From contig NZ_GG697169.2 in assembly GCF_000161835.1 (NCBI RefSeq), positions 3,077,809 to 3,141,808 on the forward strand: 64,000 nucleotides of DNA. Reading direction: 5' to 3'. The position numbers and the translations under genes are program-made. Shown here piece after piece: positions 35,414-48,615 of the stretch. The notes below the pieces were generated by a model. It made no database searches. It saw only the letters and a program-made list of their open reading frames with translations, and was not told the DNA's origin. Position 1 is the stretch's first letter, and each line of letters starts with the position of its first letter. This DNA comes from Thalassobium sp. R2A62 (GTDB lineage Bacteria > Pseudomonadota > Alphaproteobacteria > Rhodobacterales > Rhodobacteraceae).

Positions 35414-36193
35414 ATGCATCTTGATGTGGTGGATCTACGCAGCTTTTACTATCGCAGCACGCTTGGTCGTGCCGCGCAAAAAACCGTGCGGAATCATTTG
35501 CGAGAAATGTGGCCCGAAACCAAGGGCCAGTCGGTTGTGGGCTTTGGGTTTGCTGTGCCATTGCTGCGTCCGTTCTTGGGCGAAGCGCGGCGGGTTGTCG
35601 GGCTCATGCCGGGACCACAAGGCGTTATGGCGTGGCCGGATGGCGCCGATAATATCAGCGTCCTGTGTCAGGAAATGCTATGGCCGATTGAAACGGGTAC
35701 CGTTGACCGGTTGGTCGTGATGCACGGGCTCGAGACGTCTGACTATCCAGCTGCCCTGCTCGAGGAATGTTGGCGCGTTCTAGGTCCGGGGGGGCGGGCC
35801 GTGTTTGTGGTTCCGAACCGCGCAGGCCTATGGTCGCGGCGCGACCAGACGCCATTGGGGTATGGGCGGCCCTATTCGTTGGGCCAGCTTGAAACGCAAT
35901 TGCGCAAACATCGGTTTGTTACAGAACACACGTTGTCTACGCTCTATCAACCACCCTCGCACCGCAAATTCTGGCGCAAGACAGCCGCTTTTTGGGAGCG
36001 TATGGGAAGCAGTTTGCCGTGGATCACCGCGGGCGGGGTGTTGATGGTCGAAGTCAGCAAGCAGGTCGCGGCAAAACCTAGGTCTGGTCTAACAGAAAAA
36101 GTGCGCAAACCGCTGCGTGTCCTAGAAGGGATCGCGACGCCCGAACCAGCAAGAGGTCGGGCATCGCCAAGAACGCAGCGCCTAGAACCTTAG
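35414..36193 (+). CDS. SAM-dependent methyltransferase-like protein
   Basis: A 259-residue protein beginning [20 protein letters not shown]. It has the order of a class I methyltransferase: [11 protein letters not shown] at motif I (the glycine-rich loop is unusual), a hydrophobic strand [11 protein letters not shown], and [23 protein letters not shown], the typical post-motif III segment. The basic C-terminal tail of about 45 residues looks disordered. Substrate unknown. Start ATG 35414 is in the divergent space with gloB (62 bases). Because motif I departs from the GxGxG pattern, activity is not certain. Confidence 0.75.
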   Translation: MHLDVVDLRSFYYRSTLGRAAQKTVRNHLREMWPETKGQSVVGFGFAVPLLRPFLGEARRVVGLMPGPQGVMAWPDGADNISVLCQEMLWPIETGTVDRLVVMHGLETSDYPAALLEECWRVLGPGGRAVFVVPNRAGLWSRRDQTPLGYGRPYSLGQLETQLRKHRFVTEHTLSTLYQPPSHRKFWRKTAAFWERMGSSLPWITAGGVLMVEVSKQVAAKPRSGLTEKVRKPLRVLEGIATPEPARGRASPRTQRLEP

Positions 36194-36225
36194 GCGTCTG
36201 TAAGAGCTGTTGCTGCGACGACCAC

Positions 36226-36625
36226 TTACACTGCGACCGCAGTATCTTCTTCTTCATCTTCTGGATCTGTGCCGGTGTCTCCGGTTTCCTCACCAGCGTC
36301 TTCTTCCTCGGCTCCGTCGTCCGTTTCCTCAGAATCGTCCGCGGTCTCGGTGTCGTCTTCTTCACCACCTGCGCCGTCATCTGTTTCCGTGTCGTCGGTT
36401 CCTGTATCTTCCGTCTCGTCGTCACCTTCATCATCCGCCGCATCAGAAGATGCCAAAACTTCGGTGGTCGTGGTGACTTCGGCATCCACAACCACAAGGG
36501 GGTCCGCGTTGATAGCGCCCGTTGTGGATTCGACGTTGCCGTCTGCGTCCAGCGTATCGACAGTGCTGCCCAAGCCAATCACCGCAAGACGGGTGTAGCC
36601 GGCAGCTTCTTCTTCCTCGATGGAA
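36226..36625 (-). pseudogene. Detached 3' part of the acidic RTX-like gene
   Basis: This segment continues the gene at 36626-37219 in another frame. It reads INSIEEEEAAGYTRLAVIGL, then a very acidic, Thr- and Asp/Glu-rich low-complexity tail. Removing one copy of the 19-bp duplication at 36611-36648 restores one frame from 37219 to 36226. It has no start codon of its own with a ribosome-binding site, so it is probably not translated now, unless by frameshifting. Confidence 0.72.
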
Positions 36626-36648
36626 TTAATCTTCCTCGATGGAATTAA
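36611..36648. repeat. Perfect 19-bp tandem duplication breaking a gene
   Basis: The unit TCTTCCTCGATGGAATTAA occurs at 36611-36629 and again at 36630-36648 with no gap. Nineteen is not a multiple of three, so the second copy shifts the frame of the minus-strand gene and creates a TAA stop at once. Confidence 0.9.
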
Positions 36649-37219
36649 ACTGTGTCGGATCGAACGCTTCATCGCTTTCAGATGTGGTCAGATACATTGT
36701 TTCGGTTGTTGTGATCTCCGAGCCATTGGTGACAGTCTCGGTCAATGTGACAACATGGACGTTGCCCTCGAACTCATCTGGCAATTCGATGTTCAGCGCA
36801 TCTTCGGGTTCGGTCAGATCGATCGTGCCACTACGCGCATTTTCGACCTCGAGCGCCTCGGCCGTGATGTTCAGGTTGATCGTGTCATCACCTTCACCGC
36901 CGTCGACATTCGCACCAAAACCTACGTTGATTGTATCGTCGCCTTCTTCGCCCCGTACATTCAAAGCAAGCGCCGATGCTTCGTCTGCTTGGATGGTATC
37001 GTCGCCGGTCGTACCAATCACATCGGTCGACATCGCCAGGTCAATCGTGCTGACGGTGCCTTCGTCATCGGTGATCGTGGCGACACCAGGATCTGTTGTC
37101 TCGTCGTCGCCGCGCTCAGATCCCAGAATTTTTCCGAAATCGAGATCAAAAAAGCTGTTGGCAAGGCCAAGGACCATAAAGGCCAGCACGCCATATTCAA
37201 AAACACCAAACCCAGTCAC
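36626..37219 (-). CDS. Acidic calcium-binding (RTX-like) protein, truncated by frameshift
   Basis: A 197-residue frame beginning with a hydrophobic anchor, MTGFGVFEYGVLAFMVLGLA, from a GTG with AGGAG upstream. It then has repeats like GTTGDDTIQ, GEEGDDTINVGFG and GGEGDDTINL, the GD-rich nonapeptide pattern of RTX calcium-binding proteins. The frame ends FNSIEED because of the 19-bp duplication. The ancestral protein would have been about 325 residues with a long acidic tail (36226-36625). Surface or envelope location is inferred from the anchor. Whether the shortened product is functional is unknown. Confidence 0.72.
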   Translation of the reverse strand: MTGFGVFEYGVLAFMVLGLANSFFDLDFGKILGSERGDDETTDPGVATITDDEGTVSTIDLAMSTDVIGTTGDDTIQADEASALALNVRGEEGDDTINVGFGANVDGGEGDDTINLNITAEALEVENARSGTIDLTEPEDALNIELPDEFEGNVHVVTLTETVTNGSEITTTETMYLTTSESDEAFDPTQFNSIEED

Positions 37220-37675
37220 GACACTCTCCTAGACAGTAATAGAATTTGTAAGTGGTGCGAGAGATGCGCGCGCGAGCCAAATCATGCTTGGTCTTGCACC
37301 ATGATTGACGAGTATTCAGAAACATCGACGGCATTAAGGCGCAATTGTTTCAAATTCGCGCCACCCGCTCGATAAAATTACCCCAGATCAGGTGATTTGC
37401 CCCCAAAAGATGCCCAGATTCGCATGGTATTTTCGTCGGGCGTTATGTCGCAACGCCCTGTTTTGGTGGAATCCGGCGACTAAGCCCTTAAAAATAAACT
37501 CTTTGAGCGCGCCAAAGACGCACTGTGGATAACTTTCGATGCCTGTTGCGGCAGCGATAACCGTCTGCTACATCGCCCCTGATTTGTGGCTCATGCTGTT
37601 GTTTGGGCTAGGTACAACGCCGGAACGAGACGCATATACGCGTCTGGGACAGGCCTAGACATCGGAAGGGTGGAC
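37220..37675. other. Divergent intergenic region before the ATP synthase operon
   Basis: These 456 bases separate the RTX-like gene from atpH and must hold the promoters of both. I see no gene. A 6-bp hairpin (AGACGC at 37628-37633 with GCGTCT at 37640-37645) lies in the atpH leader, about 30 bases before the start, and GGAAGG stands 8 bases before the GTG. I could not pick a convincing -35/-10 pair. Confidence 0.5.
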
Positions 37676-38235
37676 GTGTCCGAACCAGCTTCGATTTCAA
37701 CAAGCATCGCTGATCGCTATGCGTCGGCAGTGTTTGATCTTGCCAAAGATGGCAAAAAGCTCAAAGCGCTAGAGACTGATGTAGACGCATTGGGCGCTGC
37801 TCTGGACGACAGTTCAGATTTTGCAGACCTAATCTCGTCGCCAATCTACGGCCGCGACGCACAAGGCGCCGCGATCACCGCGATTGCCAAGAAAATGGAA
37901 CTCTCACCTATTGTTTCAAACACCCTCGCGCTGATGGCGCAAAAGGGTCGTTTGTTTGTTCTGCCCCAGTTGGTTGAACAGCTGCGTGAAAAGATCGCAG
38001 AAGAAAAAGGTGAAGTCACCGCAGACGTGACCGCAGCCAAGGCATTGACTAAGGCGCAGTCGGACAAGCTGGCCAAGACGCTCAAAGAGCAGATCGGCAA
38101 GACTGTCAAAATCAATACGACCGTTGATGAATCCCTCATCGGCGGTCTTATCGTGAAAGTGGGCTCGAAGATGATCGACACGTCGATCCGCTCCAAGCTC
38201 GACGCACTCCAAAACACCATGAAAGAGGTCGGATA

Positions 38236-38236
<1 letters not shown>
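37676..38236 (+). CDS. atpH: ATP synthase F1 delta subunit
   Basis: The delta subunit links the F1 head to the peripheral stalk. The 186-residue protein from GTG 37676 starts [23 protein letters not shown] and ends with the conserved [34 protein letters not shown]. It is the first gene of atpHAGDC, the F1 operon; the Fo genes are elsewhere, as usual in Rhodobacterales. Its stop shares a base with the atpA start (TAATG). The upstream extension of the frame to 37586 has no family similarity. Confidence 0.95.
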
Positions 38237-39771
<1,535 letters not shown>

Positions 39772-39784
39772 GGGGACGTAGGCA

Positions 39785-42114
<2,330 letters not shown>

Positions 42115-42123
42115 GGAGCCGAT

Positions 42124-42558
42124 ATGGCAGACACCATGCAATTCAGCCTTGTAAGCCCCGAGCGCGCTCTTGCGTCGCTCGAGGTGACCGAGGTTCAGAT
42201 CCCTGGCGCTGACGGTGATATGACAGCGATGCCAAACCACGCACCGGTCATCACGACCCTGCGCCCTGGCGTTCTGCGTGTTGTCCATGCGGGTGGGACA
42301 GACGAATATATCGTGTCCGGCGGCTTTGCTGAAATGAGCAGCGAGGGCTTGTCGGTTTTGGCCGAGCAGGCCTTGCCTCGCGGTGAAGTCACCCAAGAGC
42401 ATTTTGATGCGATGGTGGCCGAAGCCCGTGCAGCGGTAGAAGCAGCTAAATCTGGCGACGGTTTTGACAACCAGCCTGGTCCCGTCGATGACGCGGCTAA
42501 ACTGTTGTCAGACATGGTCGCAATGGGTGGTGATATGGGGTTGTCTAACAACAACTGA
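42124..42558 (+). CDS. atpC: ATP synthase F1 epsilon subunit
   Basis: The 144-residue epsilon subunit couples gamma to the c-ring and can inhibit ATP hydrolysis. The N-terminal beta-sandwich is seen as [24 protein letters not shown] and [19 protein letters not shown]. The C-terminal helical part is shorter and more acidic than in E. coli, typical of this group. It is the last F1 gene, followed by a strong terminator. Confidence 0.96.
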   Translation: MADTMQFSLVSPERALASLEVTEVQIPGADGDMTAMPNHAPVITTLRPGVLRVVHAGGTDEYIVSGGFAEMSSEGLSVLAEQALPRGEVTQEHFDAMVAEARAAVEAAKSGDGFDNQPGPVDDAAKLLSDMVAMGGDMGLSNNN

Positions 42559-42582
42559 TCCACCGGACATTTTGATTTCTGC

Positions 42583-42612
42583 AAAAGGCCGTGGTATCAA
42601 CCGCGGCCTTTT
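42583..42612 (+). terminator. Intrinsic terminator of the ATP synthase operon
   Basis: AAAAGGCCGTGGT (42583-42595) pairs with ACCGCGGCCTTTT (42600-42612), with one G-T pair and a 4-base loop. It lies between atpC and the H-type lectin gene. Confidence 0.87.
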
Positions 42613-42681
42613 GTCATTTTTAGCCCAATTTGCGCCAAATTCCCGAATTATGCAGGGGGTCCACGTGTTAGGTCATTTTGA

Positions 42682-43020
42682 ATGAAGCGACTACAAAACC
42701 ACTATGTTGGTGCCGATCAAGGCGAAGTTATTATGTTTTCGGATTTCGAGAACAATGGCGAGATGTGGACCGGCACCGGTGACCGCTCGGCGACACAAGA
42801 GGTCAAGTTTTCCGAGAGCTTTAGAACCCCGCCGATTGCCCAAGTGTTTATGACCATGTGGGACTTTGACGGCACGACCAATACCCGTGGCGACATCCGT
42901 GCCGTGGACGTGATGAACGATGGCTTTAAGATCGAGTTCCAGACATGGGGCGACACAAGCGTTGCCCGATTGCGGGTCGGCTGGACAGCCATTGGTGAAC
43001 TGCGTCATGCCGATGAGTGA
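42682..43020 (+). CDS. H-type lectin domain protein
   Basis: A 112-residue protein that is almost all one H-type lectin domain, first known from snail agglutinins that bind N-acetylgalactosamine. Marks are FSESFRTPPIAQVFMTMWDFDG, GDIRAVDVMNDGFKIEFQTWGDTSVARLRVGWTAIG. It has no signal peptide, so its location and ligand are open. A gene of this type follows the atp operon in many Rhodobacterales; here it is separated by a terminator and probably has its own transcription. Confidence 0.8.
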   Translation: MKRLQNHYVGADQGEVIMFSDFENNGEMWTGTGDRSATQEVKFSESFRTPPIAQVFMTMWDFDGTTNTRGDIRAVDVMNDGFKIEFQTWGDTSVARLRVGWTAIGELRHADE

Positions 43021-43057
43021 GATCTCTACTAACGCCTAGATAGACCATGCATGAAAA

Positions 43058-43088
43058 AGGCGGCGTGACCCTTGGGTCAACACCGCCT
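43058..43088 (-). terminator. Intrinsic terminator of prs
   Basis: On the minus strand AGGCGG...TGACCC pairs with GGGTCA...CCGCCT and is followed by TTTTTC. The hairpin is nearly symmetrical and may also stop the convergent lectin transcript. Confidence 0.78.
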
Positions 43089-43110
43089 GTTTTCTCTTTA
43101 GGTTGTGCGC

Positions 43111-44130
43111 TTATTCAGCGGCGTACAAACCTTCGTAGATTGGACCCAATGTCTTGTGATTGAACAGCGATGAGACAGATGTGCCGCTCCATGTGTTCAG
43201 GATCGCTTGGGCGAACATGGGTGCGGTTGGCACGATACGGATATTATGGGCGTCAGCGACCGCTTGGGTCGGCTTAATCGTATCGGTGATCACAAGGCTC
43301 TTCATCGCTGAGTTTGTGATTCGCTCAATGGCAGGGCCCGACAGAACACCGTGTGTGATGTAGGAATGAACTTCCTTTGCGCCGTTCTCCATCAGGACTT
43401 CAGCAGCTTTGCATAGGGTGCCAGCCGTATCCACGATGTCATCGACGATGATACAAACGCGGTCACTGACATCACCGATCACGGTCATCTCAGCGACTTC
43501 ACCGGGTTTGCCGCGACGCTTGTCGACGATCGACAGCGGCGCATTGATCCGTTGGGCCAGATCACGAGCACGGGCCACACCACCAACGTCTGGTGATACG
43601 ACCATCAAGTCATCCATTTGGTCGCGAAAATGATGTTTTGCATCCAGTGCATAGATCGGCGACGCATAGAGATTGTCGACCGGAATATCGAAAAAGCCTT
43701 GGATCTGGGTCGCATGCAAATCGAGCGTCAGAACCCGTTCGATGCCAGCCTCGACAATCATGTTTGACACAAGCTTGGCTGTGATTGGTGTGCGCGCCTT
43801 CGAGCGGCGATCCTGACGGGCATACCCAAAGTAAGGGATCACAGCAGTGATGCGTGCGGCTGACGAGCGGCGCAGCGCGTCTGCGATGATCAGCAGTTCC
43901 ATGAGGTTGTCATTGGCGGGGTTTGATGTGGGCTGGACGATGTACATGTCCTCACCGCGGACGTTCTCGTAAACCTCGACAAAGACCTCTCCGTCGTTGA
44001 ATCGTTCGACCCGTGCATCGCACAATTCGACGTTCATTCCACGGTGCATCGACATCCGTCGCGCGACCGCTTTTGCCAATGGTTGATTTGCGTTGCCCGC
44101 AATCAGTTTTGGTTCAAGAACATTTGCCAT
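43111..44130 (-). CDS. prs: Ribose-phosphate pyrophosphokinase
   Basis: This enzyme makes phosphoribosyl pyrophosphate from ribose 5-phosphate and ATP for nucleotide, histidine and tryptophan synthesis. The 339-residue protein has [33 protein letters not shown] (ATP binding), [12 protein letters not shown], the flexible loop [15 protein letters not shown] and the PRPP-binding [14 protein letters not shown]. It is slightly longer than the E. coli enzyme at both ends, as usual in this order. It is a single-gene unit. Confidence 0.97.
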   Translation of the reverse strand: MANVLEPKLIAGNANQPLAKAVARRMSMHRGMNVELCDARVERFNDGEVFVEVYENVRGEDMYIVQPTSNPANDNLMELLIIADALRRSSAARITAVIPYFGYARQDRRSKARTPITAKLVSNMIVEAGIERVLTLDLHATQIQGFFDIPVDNLYASPIYALDAKHHFRDQMDDLMVVSPDVGGVARARDLAQRINAPLSIVDKRRGKPGEVAEMTVIGDVSDRVCIIVDDIVDTAGTLCKAAEVLMENGAKEVHSYITHGVLSGPAIERITNSAMKSLVITDTIKPTQAVADAHNIRIVPTAPMFAQAILNTWSGTSVSSLFNHKTLGPIYEGLYAAE

Positions 44131-44234
44131 CGTATGTGGTCCCCAAGCAGCGCCATGTCACAGAATCGTAACGTTGACACCGCCTAGCACACGGATAGGG
44201 TCTCGCAAAGAAATCTGAACCTAAAGGTGGGCAA

Positions 44235-44834
44235 ATGGCACATATTGATTACTACTTTGCGACACTCTCGCCCTTTACGTATATGGCGGGCACGCGGCTC
44301 GAAGAAATCGCAGGCGAATGTGGCGCAACAATCGCGTACAAGCCACTGGACGTGGCGGCCCTGTTTGGTCGCACGGGCGGCACACCACCAAAAGACAGAC
44401 ACCCCAATCGTCAGGAATACCGCCTGCAAGATATGCGCCGCCAAGCCAGTCTCGTTGGTCTGCCGATCAACCTGAAACCAGCGTTTTGGCCTACCAACCC
44501 TGCGCCATCGTCCTACGCGATCATCGCGGCGGCAAATGGCGGTGGCGGCGACATGGGCGTCCTCGTTCATGCAATTACGCGCGCGGTCTGGGCCGAAGAT
44601 CGTGACATCTCCCAAGACGACGTTATCCGCGACTGCCTGAGCAAAGCGGGCTTTGACCCAGCGTTGGCTGATGCGGATATGCTTGGTTCGGCCGAAACCT
44701 ATGCGGCCAACCTCGAAGAGGCCGTTTCATGCGGTGCCTTTGGTGTGCCGTTCTATATCACCGAAACCGACGAGCGGTTCTGGGGCCAGGATCGTCTGGG
44801 CGATCTGCACGCACACCTCATGGACAACCTCTAA
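44235..44834 (+). CDS. 2-hydroxychromene-2-carboxylate isomerase family protein
   Basis: A 199-residue thioredoxin-fold (DsbA/kappa-GST) protein. The start MAHIDYYFATLSPFTYMAG, with a serine/threonine rather than CxxC at the active site, and the C-terminal SCGAFGVPFYITETDERFWGQDRL are typical of the NahD isomerase family, which uses glutathione in aromatic degradation. No other aromatic-degradation genes are near, so the substrate may differ. It is followed by a hydrolase gene after 3 bases. Confidence 0.87.
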   Translation: MAHIDYYFATLSPFTYMAGTRLEEIAGECGATIAYKPLDVAALFGRTGGTPPKDRHPNRQEYRLQDMRRQASLVGLPINLKPAFWPTNPAPSSYAIIAAANGGGGDMGVLVHAITRAVWAEDRDISQDDVIRDCLSKAGFDPALADADMLGSAETYAANLEEAVSCGAFGVPFYITETDERFWGQDRLGDLHAHLMDNL

Positions 44835-44837
44835 GCG

Positions 44838-45569
44838 TTGACGACGATACCAACAGTCTTTGTGCACCCTGCGCTGGCCCATGCGGGCATATGGCGTGGG
44901 GTGTGCGCCTATATGGCGTTGGCTGAGCGTCCGGTCTTGGTCGACCTACTGGGACATGGGCGGGCGGGCGATTGGGACGGGCAAGCTGACTATTCAGACG
45001 TGGCTCTCGCGGCGCTCTTGGCCGTTTTACCGGATGAACCCTGCCATCTGATTGGCCATTCGCTGGGGGGCGCGCTTTCCCTTCGCTTGGCTCTGGAACA
45101 CCCTGACCGCATCGCACGGCTTAGCCTCATTGAACCGGTGCTGTTTGCAGCGGCTGCTGGAACTCAGGCGCACCGTGACCATCTGACGTTTTTTGCACCA
45201 TTCCAAGAGGCCTTTGAGGCGGGTGACCGCGAAACGCCAACGCGTCAATTCACGGCACATTGGGGCAGTGGAGAAAACTGGGACAAATTGCCTGCACCAC
45301 AGCGCGCCTATCTGACCGACCGCATTCACATCATTCCGGCGACGGGGGCATTCTTGGAACAGGACCGCTCGCAGTTGCTTGGGGCAGGGCGGCTAGAGGC
45401 GCTGGCCATACCAACGACGCTGATCCGCGGCTCGGCTTCGCCTGCGATCGTTGGGGCTATTCACTGCGGACTCTTGGGACGGTCGTCAATGACCGAGCTG
45501 CTGATCGACGGTGCGGCGCATATGATGTCGGTGACCCACCCTGCCGAATTGGCAGCGGCGTTGGCCTAG
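44838..45569 (+). CDS. Alpha/beta-fold hydrolase
   Basis: A 243-residue hydrolase. The nucleophile elbow is LIGHSLGGALS (Ser in GHSLGG), the oxyanion side is near FVHPALAHAGIW, and the catalytic His is in DGAAHMMSVTHP. The start is a TTG 3 bases after the isomerase gene, so the two are probably coupled. The substrate is unknown. It ends one base before the convergent aldolase gene. Confidence 0.83.
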   Translation: MTTIPTVFVHPALAHAGIWRGVCAYMALAERPVLVDLLGHGRAGDWDGQADYSDVALAALLAVLPDEPCHLIGHSLGGALSLRLALEHPDRIARLSLIEPVLFAAAAGTQAHRDHLTFFAPFQEAFEAGDRETPTRQFTAHWGSGENWDKLPAPQRAYLTDRIHIIPATGAFLEQDRSQLLGAGRLEALAIPTTLIRGSASPAIVGAIHCGLLGRSSMTELLIDGAAHMMSVTHPAELAAALA

Positions 45570-45570
45570 A

Positions 45571-46623
45571 TCAATCGCCGCGCACGAGCGCTAGGTATTG
45601 GTCGATGTCCGCATCCTTGGCTGACCAATCACAAACAATCCGCGCCAGCAGAGGCTCGTCTGGATCGTCGCCTTCTAGCGAGCCGGACATGATGTAATAG
45701 ACCGCACCTGCGTCATTCAGCCGTTGATGTGCTGACCGCGGGAAAGTTGCGAACAGCAAATTGCTCTGCGCAGGAAAGACCAAATCGGCATGCGGGATCG
45801 CCCGTAGGCCGTCAGCCATGCGCGCGCCTGCACGGTTGGCAGAGGTCGCCATATCGGTCCATAGCCCGTCCGTCAGGTAGGCCTCGACCTGTGCAGACAA
45901 ATAGCGGTGCTTGGAAAACAGATGCGCACCCCGTTTGCGGCGCAGCTCGAATTCCCACGCTTGTTTTCGGTCAAACAGAACGACGATCTCAACACCCATC
46001 AGTCCGTTCTTGGTGCCGCCAAAGCTCACCACGTCGATGCCGGCCTTCCATGTCATTTCTGCAGGGCTGCAGCCCAACGCAACCATCGCATTGGTGAAAC
46101 GCGCCCCGTCCAGATGCGTAGGCAGACCGTAGTCCTTTGCGACCGTTGTCAGCGCCGTCAGTTCATCAACTGAATAGACGGTGCCCTTTTCGGTGACTTG
46201 GGTGATCGACACAGGCCCACGTTGGGGGCCGTGCACTCCGCGCACTTCTTCGGCCACGATGGCTGCACGCAATGTGTCTGGCGTCATTTTGCCATTCTCG
46301 CCTTCGACCAGCGACAGTTTCGCCCCGCCAGAATAGAACTCGGGTGCGTTGCATTCGTCTTCGTGGATGTGGGCCACGCGGTGACAAAAGACGGTCTCAT
46401 AGGGTTGGCATTGGGTGGCTAGGATCAAAGAGTTCGCAGCCGTTCCTGTTGCAACCAAAAAGACAGCTGCATCTGGTGCTTCAAAGATCTCGCGGACCTG
46501 AGCACGCACACGGTTCATGATTTCGTCGTTGCCGTATGGCATCGCATAGCCTGTGTTGGCATCGTTCAGGGCCTGCATCACCTTGGGGTGAACTGGGCCT
46601 GCATTGTCAGAGGCAAAAAACAT
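45571..46623 (-). CDS. Threonine aldolase family protein
   Basis: A PLP-dependent enzyme that splits L-threonine or allo-threonine to glycine and acetaldehyde (or a relative of it). The 350-residue protein from ATG 46623 starts MFFASDNAGPVHPKVMQALN. It has FLVATGTAANSLIL, HLDGARFTNAMVALG with the PLP-contacting Asp, and the PLP lysine in VVSFGGTKNGLMG. The start overlaps the stop of the upstream gene (ATGA). It is the last gene of the minus-strand group ribF - YcgN-like - aldolase. Confidence 0.9.
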   Translation of the reverse strand: MFFASDNAGPVHPKVMQALNDANTGYAMPYGNDEIMNRVRAQVREIFEAPDAAVFLVATGTAANSLILATQCQPYETVFCHRVAHIHEDECNAPEFYSGGAKLSLVEGENGKMTPDTLRAAIVAEEVRGVHGPQRGPVSITQVTEKGTVYSVDELTALTTVAKDYGLPTHLDGARFTNAMVALGCSPAEMTWKAGIDVVSFGGTKNGLMGVEIVVLFDRKQAWEFELRRKRGAHLFSKHRYLSAQVEAYLTDGLWTDMATSANRAGARMADGLRAIPHADLVFPAQSNLLFATFPRSAHQRLNDAGAVYYIMSGSLEGDDPDEPLLARIVCDWSAKDADIDQYLALVRGD

Positions 46624-47093
46624 CAGGTCGGCTCCTCGATTACATAGTCTTCCCAATCATCCTCATGGATGTCCATTTCGGATTCCGTAATGCCTTGGGC
46701 CGAAACGCCTGCATCATGGACCGATTGGGCATTGCCGGAAATCAGAGGGTGCCATGGAAACAGTGGGCGGCCCTCGTAGATCAACCGGTAGGCGCAGGTG
46801 TCGGGCATCCAATACATATGATCGGGCAGCGACTTGGGTGTCAATTGGATGCACTCAGGCACAAATTGGTGGCGAATTTCGTACTGGCTGCAATGGCAGC
46901 TTGTGTCATCCAGCAGGCGGCACGCGATACGGGTCAGAACCACGTGGCCAGTGTCTTCGTCCTCGAGTTTGTTCAAACAGCATTTACCGCAGCCGTCGCA
47001 CAGCGCTTCCCATTCGGTGGCTGTCATCTTTTCCGTCGGAACATGCGCCCAAAACTCGCGCCTTACCGAAGAGCGGTTGATTGGGTCAGACAT
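46623..47093 (-). CDS. YcgN/UPF0260 family cysteine-cluster protein
   Basis: A 156-residue protein with the conserved cysteine pattern CDGCGKCCLNKLED, then ACRLLDDTSCHCSQY, CIQL and DTCAYRLIYEGRPLFPWHPL. This is the YcgN/UPF0260 family, thought to bind a metal or iron-sulfur cluster; its role is unknown. It overlaps ribF by 8 bases and the aldolase gene by 3 to 4 bases, so all three are one transcript. Confidence 0.9.
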   Translation of the reverse strand: MSDPINRSSVRREFWAHVPTEKMTATEWEALCDGCGKCCLNKLEDEDTGHVVLTRIACRLLDDTSCHCSQYEIRHQFVPECIQLTPKSLPDHMYWMPDTCAYRLIYEGRPLFPWHPLISGNAQSVHDAGVSAQGITESEMDIHEDDWEDYVIEEPT

Positions 47094-48030
47094 CTGACAA
47101 GATCTCTCTTGCTTTGATGCAATCGGCGCCCATCTGCGTGATCAGCGCGTCGAGACTGTCAAAGTTCTCTTCGCCGCGAAGAAATTCAACCAACGCAACC
47201 GAGATGCGTGAGCCATATAGATCCCCTTGGAAATCAAAGAGGAAGTTCTCGCAGTTTGGCGTGTTCACACCGAACATCGGACGCACGCCAATCGAGGCGG
47301 CCCCGTCATAGGTGCCGACATGTGCGCCATCCAAGACATCAACCTTGATCGCGTAGACCCCGAACATTGGCTGGTGCAGCCCGTCAATCGACACGTTCGC
47401 AGTGGGATACCCCAGCTCGCGACCGCGTTGGTCGCCGCGAATAACCTCGCCCTCGATCCGGTGCCAATGCCCTAGCATTGCGGCGGCATCTTGGGGGCGT
47501 CCCTCGGTCAGTGCCGCACGAATATTGGTCGAAGACACCTCGCCAACGGGGGTCGAAATCATGTCGGAAATTGTCACGCCAAAACCCATCTCGGCACCAT
47601 AGGCCGCAAGCGTCTTTGCGTCTCCTGTCCGCCCTTTGCCAAACCGGAAATCGGCACCGACGACCACATGAGACACGCCCATTCCATCAACCAAAATCTG
47701 GCGGGCAAAATCACGGTCGCTCAGTTCGGCTAGTGCGGTGGTGAAACTAATCTCGTAGAGCCGGTCAACACCCAGTTTGCTCAGGCGGCGCGCCTTGGCA
47801 TCCGCATTCATCAAACGAAATGGATCCAGTGTTTTGCCGTGCTGTCGCGCAAAAAATTCGCGGGGGTGCGGCTCAAAGGTCATCACACCCAAGGGCACGC
47901 CTGCTGCCGCCGAACTGGTCTGCTTTAGAACCGCTTGGTGTCCCAAATGAACGCCGTCGAAATTACCGATCGCCACAGCGGCGCCGCGGTCGTCAGGGGG
48001 CAGAAATGAGGTGTCACGAATGATGCGCAT
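47086..48030 (-). CDS. ribF: Bifunctional riboflavin kinase / FAD synthetase
   Basis: The enzyme turns riboflavin to FMN and FAD. The 314-residue protein has an N-terminal nucleotidyltransferase domain (AIGNFDGVHLGHQAVL, with the HLGH motif, VVVGADFRFGKGRTGD and SSTNIRAAL) and a C-terminal kinase domain (GYPTANVSI, YGSRISVALVEFLRGEENFDSLDAL). All hallmarks are intact. It is the first gene of a three-gene overlapping cluster. Confidence 0.96.
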   Translation of the reverse strand: MRIIRDTSFLPPDDRGAAVAIGNFDGVHLGHQAVLKQTSSAAAGVPLGVMTFEPHPREFFARQHGKTLDPFRLMNADAKARRLSKLGVDRLYEISFTTALAELSDRDFARQILVDGMGVSHVVVGADFRFGKGRTGDAKTLAAYGAEMGFGVTISDMISTPVGEVSSTNIRAALTEGRPQDAAAMLGHWHRIEGEVIRGDQRGRELGYPTANVSIDGLHQPMFGVYAIKVDVLDGAHVGTYDGAASIGVRPMFGVNTPNCENFLFDFQGDLYGSRISVALVEFLRGEENFDSLDALITQMGADCIKAREILSDV

Positions 48031-48078
48031 GAGGTTGGGTAACGTCCATCGCGCGGGCCTTCAAGGGGGCGTACGCGC

Positions 48079-48522
48079 TCAGTCGAACTTGCGGCTCGGG
48101 GCCAGCACGGTTGCTTCACCGACCAAGACCTTTTTCCCGTCGACCAAACACCGTGTATCCATTTTCACGCGGCGCTTGGAATGATCGATATCTGTGACTT
48201 CGACTTCGGCCAGAACCATGTCACCCGGTCGGACCGGACCCAGAAATTTCAGGCTCTGACCCAGATATACAGTGCCATGGCCGGGCAGTTGTTCCCCAAT
48301 CACAGCAGAGACAAGACCAGCAGTCAGCATACCGTGCGCAATCCGGCCTTCAAAAATCGTGTCATTGGCATAGTCGTCATCGAGGTGCACAGGATTCCGA
48401 TCGGTCGAAACTTCGGCAAATAGCTCAATATCGTGATCGGTCACAACTTTGCGCAGCGAACGGGTCATCCCGATCTCGATGTCTTCGATACAGATCGTGC
48501 CACGGGGCATATTGTCGAGCAT
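48079..48522 (-). CDS. MaoC family dehydratase
   Basis: A hot-dog-fold hydratase of about 147 residues. The (R)-specific enoyl-CoA hydratase signature is present: D-x4-H in TDRNPVHLDDDYA, and FEGRIAHGMLTAGL. It probably hydrates an acyl-CoA thioester. The ATG at 48522 is chosen because GAGG lies 8 bases before it; starts at 48534 or 48555 are possible. It stands alone between ribF and the HAD hydrolase gene. Confidence 0.87.
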   Translation of the reverse strand: MLDNMPRGTICIEDIEIGMTRSLRKVVTDHDIELFAEVSTDRNPVHLDDDYANDTIFEGRIAHGMLTAGLVSAVIGEQLPGHGTVYLGQSLKFLGPVRPGDMVLAEVEVTDIDHSKRRVKMDTRCLVDGKKVLVGEATVLAPSRKFD

Positions 48523-48615
48523 GTCGCGCCTCATAAGGTAACAAATAACCGCCATTACGTTCGTATTTGTAACTTAATTACTTTGCAGTTGCAGAAAAAG
48601 CAACGGCAAAGAGGG

